DNA of 64,000 bases from Chersky-840 sp963838775 (lineage in GTDB: Bacteria > Actinomycetota > Acidimicrobiia > Acidimicrobiales > UBA8190). Positions 45,951 through 54,868 of this stretch are shown one piece after another (within the stretch, counting starts at the first letter, position 1; each line of letters opens with the position of its first letter). The stretch lies in NCBI GenBank assembly GCA_963838775.1, contig CAWISP010000036.1, positions 161,368 through 225,367 on the forward strand. Reading direction: 5' to 3'. The translations under genes and the position numbers were made by a program. The notes below the pieces were generated by a model, which saw only the letters and a list, made by a program, of their open reading frames with translations, was not told where the DNA came from and did not search any database.

Positions 45951-46913
45951 ATGACCCCGGTCACGATCGACGTGTCCGAGAGCGGGCCCACGCTGAGCCG
46001 CCCCGCCGAGGAATACCTCACCTGGTTGGCCATCGAGCAGGGTCGTGCCCGCAACACGATCCTCTCCTATCGACGTGATCTCGTCAGCTACGAGGCCTTT
46101 CTCGCCGCGCGCGGCACCACGGTGGACGGCGCCGACGTCGCCAGTGTCGAGGAGCACCTTGCCGAACGGCGCGCCGCGGGGCTCGGACCCGCCTCGGTGT
46201 CGCGGGCGCTGGCCGCGCTCCGGGGCCTGCACCGGTTTCTCCTCGAGGAGGGCGGTGCCACCGGCGACCCGACCGCGGACGTGCGTCCCGTGCGCACACC
46301 CCGTCGACTCCCCAAAGCCATCGACGAAGACGAAGTCGGCCGGCTCCTCGACACGACGACCAAGAAGGATACGGCGTCGATACGGGACAGGGCCATCCTC
46401 GAGGTTCTCTACGGCACCGGGATGCGCGTGTCGGAGCTGGCCGGGCTCAGCCTGTCGGACCTCGAGTCCGACACCGGGCTCGTGCGGGTGCTCGGCAAGG
46501 GAGACAAGGAGCGCCTCGTGCCCATGGGCCGGTGCGCGCGTCGAGCGCTCGACAGCTGGCTCGGCCCCCGCGGACGACCCGAGCTCGAGCCCCGGCGCTG
46601 GGCCCGGCGCGGCGATGCCGAGGCCGTGTTCTTGAACGCCCGGGGCGGCCGACTCACCCGTCAGGGGATCTGGGGGGTCCTCAAGAAGCGGGCCCGGGCC
46701 GCCGGCCTCGAGGACAAGGTCCACCCGCACGTGCTGCGCCACTCGTGCGCCACGCACATGCTCGCCCATGGCGCCGACATCCGGGTGGTCCAAGAGCTCC
46801 TCGGCCACTCCTCGATCGCCACCACCCAGCTCTACACCAAGGTGTCGTTGGAGCACCTCCGAGAGGCCTACGAACAGGCACATCCGCGCGCCGACTGGGG
46901 TAGGGGGCAGTAA
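45951..46913 (+). CDS. xerD: Tyrosine recombinase XerD
   Basis: A 320-residue recombinase. The SAM-like N-terminal core-binding domain spans about 15-110. Catalytic residues are Arg159 (GTGMRVSEL), Lys183 (LGKGDKER), His260 and Arg263 (HPHVLRHS), His286 (LLGHSS) and Tyr295 (TTQLYTKV). With XerC it resolves chromosome dimers at dif. It starts 15 bp after the NUDIX stop and sits in the conserved place. Confidence 0.93.
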   Translation: MTPVTIDVSESGPTLSRPAEEYLTWLAIEQGRARNTILSYRRDLVSYEAFLAARGTTVDGADVASVEEHLAERRAAGLGPASVSRALAALRGLHRFLLEEGGATGDPTADVRPVRTPRRLPKAIDEDEVGRLLDTTTKKDTASIRDRAILEVLYGTGMRVSELAGLSLSDLESDTGLVRVLGKGDKERLVPMGRCARRALDSWLGPRGRPELEPRRWARRGDAEAVFLNARGGRLTRQGIWGVLKKRARAAGLEDKVHPHVLRHSCATHMLAHGADIRVVQELLGHSSIATTQLYTKVSLEHLREAYEQAHPRADWGRGQ

Positions 46914-46923
46914 TCTCCTAGGC

Positions 46924-47259
46924 GTGTCTCCCGACGCCCCGACTGTCGATCACCGCGCCCTGCTGGAGACGGAGCGCCGCGATCTAATTGCCAAGCTCGA
47001 CGAGCTCGGTCTCGGCGGCGCGGGCCTGATCTACGACTCCAATTTCGCCGACTCCAGTCAGGTGACCGCTGAGCGTGGTGAGGCCGAGGCCCTGGGGGCG
47101 TCGCTGCGGGAGACCCTCGACGACGTCGAACGGGCCCTCGCCAAGCTTTCGGACGGTACCTACGGGGCATGTGAAGACTGCGGACAGCCGATCGACCCGC
47201 TGCGCCTCGAAGCGAAGCCCGCGGCGCGGTACTGCATCAACTGCGCCGCGAAGCACTGA
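46924..47259 (+). CDS. DksA/TraR-type C4 zinc-finger protein
   Basis: A 111-residue protein. A helical N-terminal part (LETERRDLIAKLDELG, then TAERGEAEALGASLRETLDDVERAL) leads to a C4 zinc finger C-x2-C-x17-C-x2-C (ACEDCGQPIDPLR to RYCINC). DksA/TraR relatives bind the RNA polymerase secondary channel. Actinobacterial members of this size resemble CarD-independent regulators whose role is less clear. GTG 46924 follows the xerD stop by ten bases. Confidence 0.88.
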   Translation: MSPDAPTVDHRALLETERRDLIAKLDELGLGGAGLIYDSNFADSSQVTAERGEAEALGASLRETLDDVERALAKLSDGTYGACEDCGQPIDPLRLEAKPAARYCINCAAKH

Positions 47260-47272
47260 TCCCGGACATCGC

Positions 47273-48059
47273 GTGACCGACGCCTGGGGCCACCCCGCGT
47301 CGTCGGGACCGGCCGCGGCGCCAGGGCCTGAGCCCGCGCACCACCATCTGGATCATCGCCGGGGTGGCGCTCGTGGCGGTGCTCATCCGCACCCACAAGA
47401 TCACCACTTTTGAGATTCTCTTCTACTGCGCCCTCGTCCCCTCGGTCATCCTGCACGAGGTCTCCCACGGCGCGCTGGCGCTCGCCTTCGGCGACGACAC
47501 GGCCAAGCGGGCCGGCCGGCTGACGCTCAACCCGATCAAGCACATCGACCCCTTCGGCACGATCATCCTTCCGGTCCTGCTCATCCTGAGCGGAGCCCCG
47601 GGTGTCATCGGCTACGCCAAGCCGGTTCCCGTGAACGTGTCGCGTCTGCGGAATTCGCGCAACTCGAGCGTGGCGGTGTCACTGGTGGGGCCGGCCGTGA
47701 ACATCGCGTTGGCCGTGGTGCTCGGGGTGGCGTTCACGACCTTCATCACCACACCTCTGGGACGTCTCGATGCCGCCGTCGGCACGGGACCGGTATGGGC
47801 GCAGTTTCTCTTCGTGGCCGGCTATGTGAACGTCATCCTGGCGGCGTTCAACCTCATTCCTCTGCCTCCCCTGGACGGGTCGGCGGTCCTGGAGCGATTC
47901 CTACCGAGGAGCCTTCTCCCGGGGTATTACCGCATCCGACCGTTCACGATGTTCATCCCGCTCATCATCGTGGTGCTGCGCCCGAGCGCGCTGAGCAGCG
48001 TCTTCGATTGGGCGCTCACGCATTACGCCAGCGCTATCGGCGTTCCTATCAACGGCTGA
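47273..48059 (+). CDS. Site-2 protease family (M50) membrane protein, frameshifted
   Basis: A Rip-like metalloprotease of about 261 residues if one base is removed. The zinc motif is VILHEVSHGALAL (HExxH), and the second metal site is NLIPLPPLDGSAVLERF (NPxDG-type LDG), with about five helices. The N-terminus reads MTDAWGHPASSGPAAAPG from the GTG at 47273, then continues as LSPRTTIWIIAGV in another frame. Deleting one G from the GGG at 47324-47326 joins them. Without that, only the GTG at 47364 gives an open frame, which loses part of helix 1. It cleaves membrane-embedded substrates. It overlaps trpS by 11 bp. Confidence 0.85.
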
Positions 48060-49047
48060 AGCCACCCGGGGGAGCGAGGAGCCCGACGGCACGCATGGCC
48101 CGGTCGAGCGTCGGCCCCGCCACCGCTCTGGCTTTGGCGGCCCCCTCGGCGAGCACCGACTCGACGTAGTCGCGTTGTGTCTGCAGCTCGACGAGGCGCT
48201 CGCGCACGGGACGCAACAGCTCTGCCAGCGCCTCCGACACATCCGCCTTCAGGGCGCCGTAGTTGACATAGCCCGCCGCGAGGGTGGCGGGGTCGCCCCC
48301 CGTTGACGCCGCCAGCAGCTCCAACAGGTTCGACACACCTGGTTTCTGCACGGGGTCGTAGCGCACCTCGGTCTCGGTGTCGGTGACCGCCTTGCGCACC
48401 TTGCGGTCGATCTCGTCGGGGGAGTCGAGCACGAGCACGGTGCCGAGGGGTGAGCTCACCGACTTCGACATCTTGCGCGTGGGCTCTTGGAGATCCATGA
48501 CCCGCGCCGCAACCTTGGGCACCACCGGTTCGGGCACCACGAAGGTCGGGCCGTACCGGTTGTTGAAGCGCGCCGCCAGGGTCCGGGTGAGCTCGAGATG
48601 CTGGCGCTGGTCATCTCCAACGGGGACGCGCTCGGCGTCGTAGAGCAGGATGTCGGCGGCCATGAGCACGGGATAGGTGAGCAACCCCGCCCGCACCGTC
48701 TCCTGGTCCTTGCCCTTGTCTTTGAACTGCGTCATCCGGCGCAGCTCGCCGTAGGTGGCGGTGCACTCGAGCACCCACGTCAGCCGGGGGTGCTCGGGGA
48801 CGTGGCTCTGGGCGAACAACGTGCACACGGACGGGTCGAGGCCCACCGCCAGGAGGTTCTCGGCGGTCTCGAGGGTCTTCGCCGCCAGGAGGGCGGGGTC
48901 GTGGTCGAGGGTGAGCGCGTGGAGGTCCACGACGCAGAAGAAGGCATCGAACTCGTGCTGGTCGGCCACCCAGTTCCGGAAGGCGCCCAGGTAGTTGCCG
49001 AGGTGCAGATCACCGCTCGGTTGCACCCCGGACAAGACCCTGGCCAT
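48049..49047 (-). CDS. trpS: Tryptophanyl-tRNA synthetase
   Basis: A 332-residue class I synthetase. The HIGH signature is HLGN (15-18 in SGVQPSGDLHLGNYLGA) and the KMSKS loop is at 192-196. MAADILLYDAERVPVGDDQRQHLE is the conserved tryptophan-site segment. It charges tRNA-Trp. ATG 49047 is chosen since MARVLSGVQPSG is the usual N-terminus; the open frame extends to 49194 but overlaps the scpA promoter. The gene is inverted relative to its neighbours, interrupting the xerD–scpA block. Confidence 0.96.
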   Translation of the reverse strand: MARVLSGVQPSGDLHLGNYLGAFRNWVADQHEFDAFFCVVDLHALTLDHDPALLAAKTLETAENLLAVGLDPSVCTLFAQSHVPEHPRLTWVLECTATYGELRRMTQFKDKGKDQETVRAGLLTYPVLMAADILLYDAERVPVGDDQRQHLELTRTLAARFNNRYGPTFVVPEPVVPKVAARVMDLQEPTRKMSKSVSSPLGTVLVLDSPDEIDRKVRKAVTDTETEVRYDPVQKPGVSNLLELLAASTGGDPATLAAGYVNYGALKADVSEALAELLRPVRERLVELQTQRDYVESVLAEGAAKARAVAGPTLDRAMRAVGLLAPPGGFSR

Positions 49048-49182
49048 GGCGTGCCATGGTACGGGACCCGTGCCCGGGCGCGGTGCTGGCGAGACGCCCG
49101 GCGGGGCCGGCACGTCGGGAACGTCGTTCCTGCTCAGGGCCCATGCACAGACAGCAACAGGGGAGCCGGTAGGGTCGAGATC

Positions 49183-49968
49183 GTGGTGGCGCACGTCTCG
49201 ACGCCCGTCTATGAAGGGCCCTTCGACGTGCTGTTACAGCTCGTGTCGGACCACAAGGTCGACATCTACGACATCCGGATGTCGGACCTGGTCGACGCCT
49301 TCGTGGCCGAGATGCACGCTCGCCAGCCCTTCGACGTCCAGACCGCCAGCGAATTCCTCGTGATCGCGGCCATCTTGGTGGAGCTCAAGTCCCGCAAGCT
49401 CCTCCCCGGGCCCGACGAGGTCGACGACGACGAGGAGCTCGCCGGCTTCGAGGAGCGGGACCGCCTCTTGGCCCGCCTCCTCGAGCTCCAGGCCTATGCG
49501 GCCGCCGCCGACGCCTTCGCCGTGCTCATCGACCAGGCCCGTCGCACCCTGCCTCGCGTGGCCGGCCTCGAGGAGCGCTTCCGCGACCTGGCCCCGGATC
49601 TGCTGGCGGGCGTCACGCCGGAGCAATTGGCGGCTGCGTTCATGGTGGGTACGGTCCCGCGACCCGAGTTCCTGCTCGATCTGTCCCATGTCACGGTCGA
49701 GGCGGTGACCGTGTCCGAAGCGGTCGGAGAGCTCGAAGAGCGCCTCCCCGGTGCCGGGAGATTGTCGTTTCGCGAGTTGACGTCGCACTGCACGACACGG
49801 ATGCAGATCATCGTGCGCTTCCTCGCCCTGTTGGAATTGTGCAAGCGGGGCTGGGTCACCCTCGACCAAGGCGAGACCTTCGGTGACCTGGTCGTGTACT
49901 GGTCCCGAGACTCGTCCGTGCTGTCCAGCGTCGGCGGTGGCGACACGGTCGAGGAATACGACGGCTGA
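49183..49968 (+). CDS. scpA: Segregation and condensation protein ScpA
   Basis: A 261-residue kleisin. The N-terminal domain has YEGPFDVLLQLVSDHKVDIYDIRMSDLVDAF, which binds the SMC neck, and ELKSRKLLPG. The C-terminal winged helix is TRMQIIVRFLALLELCKRGWVTLDQGETFGD. Together with ScpB and SMC it condenses and partitions chromosomes. GTG 49183 or 49186 can start. In mycobacteria parA precedes scpA; here trpS lies upstream instead and no parA is visible. Confidence 0.92.
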   Translation: MVAHVSTPVYEGPFDVLLQLVSDHKVDIYDIRMSDLVDAFVAEMHARQPFDVQTASEFLVIAAILVELKSRKLLPGPDEVDDDEELAGFEERDRLLARLLELQAYAAAADAFAVLIDQARRTLPRVAGLEERFRDLAPDLLAGVTPEQLAAAFMVGTVPRPEFLLDLSHVTVEAVTVSEAVGELEERLPGAGRLSFRELTSHCTTRMQIIVRFLALLELCKRGWVTLDQGETFGDLVVYWSRDSSVLSSVGGGDTVEEYDG

Positions 49969-49979
49969 CGGTTCTGCCC

Positions 49980-50552
49980 GTGGGACTCCCTGAGGAGTAC
50001 AGGGCCATCGAGGCCATCTTGCTCTCGGCGCTCGAGCCGGTGCCGCCCAACATGCTCGCCGAGCTTCTCGAGATGCCCATCGAACGCGTCGACGCGGCCT
50101 GCACCGAGCTGGCCGCGAGCTACGAAGAGGAAGGCCGGGGGTTCGTCCTGGCCCGGGTGGCGGGGGGCTACCGCTACCAGACACACCCCGACCTCGCCCC
50201 CTTCGTCGAGCGCTTCGCCATGGAAGGCGTGTCGTCGCGCCTGTCATCGGCCGCCCTCGAGACCCTCGCCATCGTCGCCTACCGCCAACCCGTCTCGCGT
50301 GCCCAGATCGCGGCACTGCGGGGCGTGAACGTCGACGGCGTGGTGCGCCTCTTGGAGCAGCGGGGCTACATCAACGCCGTCGGCCACGCCCCGGGCCCCG
50401 GCCAGCCCGTGCTCTACGGCACCACCGCCGCCTTCTTGGAGAGGCTCGGGCTCTTCGACCTCGACGAGTTGCCCCCCGTCGAGGACCTCCTGCCCGGCCC
50501 CGAAGTCGTCGAGCAACTCGAGGAGCGCCTGCGCCCCGGCGCCGATGCCTGA
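49980..50552 (+). CDS. scpB: Segregation and condensation protein ScpB
   Basis: A 190-residue protein with two winged-helix domains. EEYRAIEAILLSALEPVPPNMLAELL opens the first, and RLSSAALETLAIVAYRQPVSRAQIAALRGVNVDGVVRLLEQRGYI is the hallmark second domain. It dimerises on ScpA in the SMC complex. GTG 49980 starts 11 bp after scpA, and its stop overlaps rluB by eight bases, so scpA-scpB-rluB should be one transcript. Confidence 0.94.
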   Translation: MGLPEEYRAIEAILLSALEPVPPNMLAELLEMPIERVDAACTELAASYEEEGRGFVLARVAGGYRYQTHPDLAPFVERFAMEGVSSRLSSAALETLAIVAYRQPVSRAQIAALRGVNVDGVVRLLEQRGYINAVGHAPGPGQPVLYGTTAAFLERLGLFDLDELPPVEDLLPGPEVVEQLEERLRPGADA

Positions 50553-51546
50553 GAGGCGCCGCCAGCCACCCCGCACGCGAGCGGCTGCGAAGCCCGGCGC
50601 CGACAGCACGGCGCCCGAGGGTGAACGCCTCCAGAAGGTCCTGGCCCGCCTCGGGCTCGGAAGCCGGCGGGCCTGCGAGGAGCTGATCGCCGACGGGCGG
50701 GTGACGGTGAACGGCGAGACGGCCGAGCTCGGTCGGCGCGTCGACGTCGGGCGCGACGTGGTGTCGTTCGACGGCGTGGCCCTGCCCGTGCTCCCCGGCC
50801 TAGTGCACTACCTGCTGCACAAGCCGGCCGGCATCGTGACCACCGCCCACGACCCCTTCGGTCGGCCGACGGTGCTCACGCTCGTGCCCGACGCCCCGCG
50901 CGTCTTCCCGGTGGGGAGGCTCGACGCCGACACCGAGGGCCTGCTCGTGCTCACCAATGACGGCGACCTGGCCCAGCGCCTCACCCATCCTTCCTTCGGG
51001 GTCGAGAAGGAGTACCTCGTGGAGGTGGACGGGGTTCCGTCGGCGGGCGATCTGCGCCGATTGCGGCTGGGGATCGACCTCGACGACGGGAAGACGGCTC
51101 CGGCCACGGTGGGGGTGGTGGCGCCGGGGGTCATGCGCATGGTCATCCACGAAGGGCGCAACCGCCAGATCCGCCGCATGTGCGACGCCGTCGGGCACCC
51201 CGTTCGGCGGCTGGTGCGCACCCGGATCGGGCCGGTCACCGACCCGCGCCTGAAGCCGGGGTCGTGGAGGGCGCTCGACCCGTCCGAGGTACGCGCCTTG
51301 GGCCGCGCCGCCGCGCCGCCGCCCCGACGCCCCCCGGACCGCACGCCGTCGCGATGGCCCTGGCCAGCGGCGCGCGCCGCCCGGGGGCCACGGTGCGCCT
51401 GGCTAGCATCGGAGCCATGTCAGCCGTCCGGGCCCTGCGCGGCGCCACCACCGTGGACACCGACACCCCGGACCAGGTCTCGACCCGCATGCAGGAGCTG
51501 CTGGGCGATCTGCTGGAGCGCAACGGGCTCGAGCACGACGAGGTGA
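50545..51546 (+). CDS. 23S rRNA pseudouridine synthase RluB-type
   Basis: An S4 domain (ERLQKVLARLGLGSRRACEELI, about 27-75) precedes the RsuA/RluB catalytic domain. YLLHKPAGIVTTAHDPFGRPTV and the catalytic Asp in GRLDADTEGLLVLTNDGDLA are clear, as is EGRNRQIRRMCDAVGHPV. It isomerises uridine in 23S rRNA. The literal frame overlaps aroH by 130 bp, and its last 70 residues look like aroH read in the wrong frame. Removing one C from the six-C run at 51330-51335 would give a stop at 51406 and remove the overlap, so the real end is probably there. Confidence 0.88.
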   Translation: MPERRRQPPRTRAAAKPGADSTAPEGERLQKVLARLGLGSRRACEELIADGRVTVNGETAELGRRVDVGRDVVSFDGVALPVLPGLVHYLLHKPAGIVTTAHDPFGRPTVLTLVPDAPRVFPVGRLDADTEGLLVLTNDGDLAQRLTHPSFGVEKEYLVEVDGVPSAGDLRRLRLGIDLDDGKTAPATVGVVAPGVMRMVIHEGRNRQIRRMCDAVGHPVRRLVRTRIGPVTDPRLKPGSWRALDPSEVRALGRAAAPPPRRPPDRTPSRWPWPAARAARGPRCAWLASEPCQPSGPCAAPPPWTPTPRTRSRPACRSCWAICWSATGSSTTR

Positions 51547-51782
51547 TCAGCATCGTGTTCACCGCCACCGGCGACGTCGTGTCGATGTTCCCGGCGGCCG
51601 CGGCCCGGGCCATGGGACTCGGGGACGTCCCCCTGCTGTGCGCCCGTGAGCTCGACGTCGTCGGGGCCACCCCGCGGTGCCTGCGCGTGCTCCTCCACGT
51701 CGACACGGACCGGGACCGCCCCGAGCTCCACCACGTCTACCTGCACGGGGCCCGGGGCCTGCGCGATGACCTCCCCGAGTGA
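51417..51782 (+). CDS. aroH: Chorismate mutase, AroH type
   Basis: A 121-residue enzyme of the monofunctional AroH class. VRALRGATTVDTDTPDQV holds the conserved N-terminal Arg, and LLCARELDVVGATPRCLRVLLHVDTD holds the active-site Glu/Arg segment. It converts chorismate to prephenate, the substrate of the next gene's product. ATG 51417 is preceded by GGAG. It overlaps tyrA by 17 bp, consistent with tight coupling. Confidence 0.93.
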   Translation: MSAVRALRGATTVDTDTPDQVSTRMQELLGDLLERNGLEHDEVISIVFTATGDVVSMFPAAAARAMGLGDVPLLCARELDVVGATPRCLRVLLHVDTDRDRPELHHVYLHGARGLRDDLPE

Positions 51783-52848
51783 CACCCGCCGCGCCGCGGT
51801 CGTCGGGACCGGCCTGATCGGCGGCTCGATCGGGCTCGCCCTGCGGGCGCGTGGCTGGTGGGTTACCGGGCGCGACACCGATCCCCTGGCCGCCGACCGG
51901 GCCAAGGCCCTCGGCGCCATCGACGCAGTGGGGGACGACCCCGAGGCCGAGATCATCTTCGTGGCCACCCCCCTGGGGGCGGTGGCGGGCGAGGTCACGC
52001 GCTCGCTGGGTCTGGCGCGGCGCCCCGGAGCGGTCGTGACCGACGTCGCCGGAGTCAAGGCACCACTGGCGGCACAGCTCCTCCAGCCTGGCTTCGTGGG
52101 TGGCCATCCCATGGCCGGGTCCGAGCAGGTCGGCATCGACGGAGCCGATCCCGAACTGTTCGTCGGGGCCACCTGGGTGCTCACGCCCACCGCCACCACC
52201 GATCCCGATGCCTATGCCCGCCTGCAGTCGGTGGTGAGCAGCCTCGGAGCCGAGGTCCTGGCACTGTCGCCCGAGCAGCACGACACGCTCGTGGCCATGG
52301 TCTCTCACGTGCCGCACCTGACTGCGGCGACACTCATGAACCTCGCCGACCGCGCCGCCGAGGAGCACGGGGCGTTGCTGCGTCTGGCCGCGGGCGGCTT
52401 CCGCGACATGACCCGCATCGCGGCCGGACAGCCCGACATCTGGCCCGACGTGTGCGCCGAGAACGCGCCCGCCATCGTCGCCGCCCTCGACAGGCTCTTG
52501 GCCGATCTGTCGGACATGCGCGACCGGGTAGCCGCCGCCGACAGAGCGGGCTTGCTGGCCGAGCTCGAGCACGCGGCGACGGCGCGGCGTTCCCTGCCGG
52601 CGCGCGCCGTGGCACCCGAGCGCCTGGCCGAGGTGCGGGTGCCGGTCCCGGACCGGCCCGGTGTGCTGGCCGAGATCACGACACTGGCCGGCGACCTCGG
52701 CGTCAACATCCACGACATCGAGCTCGCCCACAGCGTCGAAGGTGACCGGGGCGTGCTCGTGCTGGTGGTGGACGGCGACATGGCCGAGCGCCTGCACGAC
52801 GCCCTTACCGGCCGCGGCTACCGCTCGACGGCGGGGCATCTGCAATGA
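51766..52848 (+). CDS. tyrA: Prephenate dehydrogenase
   Basis: A 360-residue NAD(P)-dependent enzyme for tyrosine synthesis. The dinucleotide loop is GTGLIGGSIG (14-23), GGHPMAGSEQVG is the substrate-binding segment, and SHVPHLTAATL contributes the catalytic-region His. The C-terminal ACT domain (VPVPDRPGVLAEITTLAGDLG, about 290-360) probably gives feedback control by tyrosine. It overlaps aroH and is followed by aroA with a four-base overlap. Confidence 0.92.
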   Translation: MTSPSDTRRAAVVGTGLIGGSIGLALRARGWWVTGRDTDPLAADRAKALGAIDAVGDDPEAEIIFVATPLGAVAGEVTRSLGLARRPGAVVTDVAGVKAPLAAQLLQPGFVGGHPMAGSEQVGIDGADPELFVGATWVLTPTATTDPDAYARLQSVVSSLGAEVLALSPEQHDTLVAMVSHVPHLTAATLMNLADRAAEEHGALLRLAAGGFRDMTRIAAGQPDIWPDVCAENAPAIVAALDRLLADLSDMRDRVAAADRAGLLAELEHAATARRSLPARAVAPERLAEVRVPVPDRPGVLAEITTLAGDLGVNIHDIELAHSVEGDRGVLVLVVDGDMAERLHDALTGRGYRSTAGHLQ

Positions 52849-54212
52849 GCCCGGCACCGTCGACGAGCGCGACGCCGGGCCCCGCCCCCGGCACCGGCCA
52901 CGGGGCGGTGCTGACCGTAGAGGGGGGTGGACCCCTCATCGGGCACGTCCGTGTCCCGGGCGACAAGTCGGTGTCGCACCGGGCGCTGCTCCTCGGCGCG
53001 CTCGCCGCCGGGGACAGCGTGGTGCGGGGGCTCTCCGACGGTGACGACGTGGTACGCACGGCCGCGGCCCTGGGCGGTCTCGGAGCCCGCCTCGTCCCCG
53101 GCGCGGCCGGGACCGTGGTCATCACCGGCGGGCGCGACGCCCTGCACGCGCCACTCGGGCCGCTCGACCTGGGCAATTCGGGCACCACCATGCGCCTTCT
53201 GGCCGGGGTGGTGGCCAGTCGAAGCTTCACGACCGAGCTCACCGGCGACGCCTCGTTGTCGAGCCGGCCCATGGACCGGGTGGCGGTCCCCCTGCGCCGG
53301 ATGGGGGCCACCGTCGAGGGCCGCACCCAACGGTGCCTGCCGCCGCTCACGATCCGGGGCGGCGCCCTGCGGGGTATCGACTACACGACGCCCATGGCGA
53401 GCTCGCAGGTGAAGTCGTGCGTGCTCCTCGCCGGCCTGGGCGCCCACGGCCAGACTGTCGTGCGCGAGCCGGTGCTCACGAGGCGCCATACCGAGGAGAT
53501 GTTGGTCCGCGCCGCAGCCCGGGTGACCGAAGAGGACAGCGCCGACGGCTCGCACGTGGTGCGGCTCGACCCTTCGGAGCTCGAGGGGTTCGAGCTCGAC
53601 GTGCCCGGTGACCCGTCCCAGGCGGCGTTCTGGGTCGTCGCCGCCTGCGTGGTGCCCGGCAGCACGCTCACCGTGGAGCACGTGTACGTCGGACGGGGCC
53701 GACGCGGCTTTCTCGACGTCCTCGCCCGCATGGGGGCCGACATCGAGGAGGTTCCGGTCACGGGTCCCGATGACCTGGGTGCCACCGCCGACATCGTGGC
53801 GCGCTTCGGTCCCCTCCACGGGACCGAGATCCACGCCGCCGAGATCACCGGCCTCGACGAGGTCCCGGTGTTGGCGGTGGCGGCCGCGTGTGCCTCGGGT
53901 GACACGGTGTTCCGGGACGTGGGTGAGCTACACGTGAAGGAATCGGACCGGTTCGCGGGCGTGGTCGAGCTGTTGTCGGTGTTCGGGGCCGGGGCCGAGG
54001 TCGACGGCGACGACCTGTGCGTGCATGGCACGGGCCGGCTCGTTCCCGGCGCCCTCGACGCGCGCGGGGACCATCGCATGGCCATGGCCGCCGCCGTGGC
54101 CGGCCTGGCGGCGGGGAGCGCCCCCACCCGCATCGAGGGGTGGGCCGCCGTCGCCACCAGCTACCCGGGCTTCGCCGCCGACCTCGCCGCGCTGCGCGCG
54201 GCGCGGCCGTGA
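52845..54212 (+). CDS. aroA: EPSP synthase (3-phosphoshikimate 1-carboxyvinyltransferase)
   Basis: A 455-residue enzyme making EPSP from shikimate 3-phosphate and PEP. VPGDKSVSHRALLLGALAAG contains the catalytic Lys and phosphate-binding Ser. DLGNSGTTMRLLAG has the conserved NxGTxxR loop, and GDPSQAAFWVVAA and GDHRMAMAAAVAG complete the two lobes. The N-terminus has a 25-residue Pro/Ala/Thr leader. It starts in the tyrA stop and ends in the cmk start (GTGA), so translation is coupled. Confidence 0.95.
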   Translation: MSPAPSTSATPGPAPGTGHGAVLTVEGGGPLIGHVRVPGDKSVSHRALLLGALAAGDSVVRGLSDGDDVVRTAAALGGLGARLVPGAAGTVVITGGRDALHAPLGPLDLGNSGTTMRLLAGVVASRSFTTELTGDASLSSRPMDRVAVPLRRMGATVEGRTQRCLPPLTIRGGALRGIDYTTPMASSQVKSCVLLAGLGAHGQTVVREPVLTRRHTEEMLVRAAARVTEEDSADGSHVVRLDPSELEGFELDVPGDPSQAAFWVVAACVVPGSTLTVEHVYVGRGRRGFLDVLARMGADIEEVPVTGPDDLGATADIVARFGPLHGTEIHAAEITGLDEVPVLAVAAACASGDTVFRDVGELHVKESDRFAGVVELLSVFGAGAEVDGDDLCVHGTGRLVPGALDARGDHRMAMAAAVAGLAAGSAPTRIEGWAAVATSYPGFAADLAALRAARP

Positions 54213-54868
54213 CCGGGACGGGGGGAGTGCAGGTGGTCGCCATCGACGGCCCCGCCGGGGCGGGGAAGTCCACCCTGGCCGAGGCCGTTGCCGCCCATCT
54301 CGGGTTCGAACGGCTCGACACCGGCGCGATGTACCGGTCGGTGGCCTGGTCGGCGCTCGAACACGGGGTCGACGTGCACGATGCCGAGGCCGTGGCCCGG
54401 CTGGCCCGGGACACCGACATCGAGGTGGGCGAACGCGTGCTGGTGGACGGCCACGACGCCACCGACGCCATCCGCTCGGTGGCCGTGGACGCGGCGGTCT
54501 CGGCGGTGGCCGCCAACCCGGCCGTGCGCGCCGAGCTCGTGGCGCGCCAACGCGCCTGGGTGGCCCAGCGGGGGCGGGGGGTTGTCGAGGGCCGCGACAT
54601 CGGCACGGTGGTGCTTCCCGACGCCGACGTAAAGATCTATCTGACCGCCGCCACCGAGACCAGGGCCCGGCGGCGGGCCCGCCAGCGCGCCGACGGGCGC
54701 AGCGTGGCATCGGTCCACGACGACCTCGTGCGCCGCGACCGCCTCGACTCGACCCGCCTCGCCTCGCCCCTGCCATCACCCGAGGACGTCGCCGCCGATG
54801 CCAAAGTGATCGACTCGACCGGCAAGTCGAGCCGGGCCGTGCTCGAGGAGGTCCTGGCATGCCTGTGA
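54209..54868 (+). CDS. cmk: Cytidylate kinase
   Basis: A 219-residue CMP/dCMP kinase. The P-loop is GPAGAGKS (14-21), followed by LDTGAMYRSVAWSAL, VEGRDIGTVVLPDADVKIYLTA, and the LID region RARRRARQRADGR. It phosphorylates CMP and dCMP. GTG 54209 overlaps the aroA stop and the 3' end overlaps plsC by ten bases. The aroA–cmk linkage is common in bacteria. Confidence 0.95.
   Translation: MTGTGGVQVVAIDGPAGAGKSTLAEAVAAHLGFERLDTGAMYRSVAWSALEHGVDVHDAEAVARLARDTDIEVGERVLVDGHDATDAIRSVAVDAAVSAVAANPAVRAELVARQRAWVAQRGRGVVEGRDIGTVVLPDADVKIYLTAATETRARRRARQRADGRSVASVHDDLVRRDRLDSTRLASPLPSPEDVAADAKVIDSTGKSSRAVLEEVLACL

Noticed and set aside
50545..51546. The last 70 residues of the RluB-type protein as a genuine domain
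   Set aside because: They are the aroH sequence read out of frame, rich in Pro, Arg and Trp with no family resemblance.
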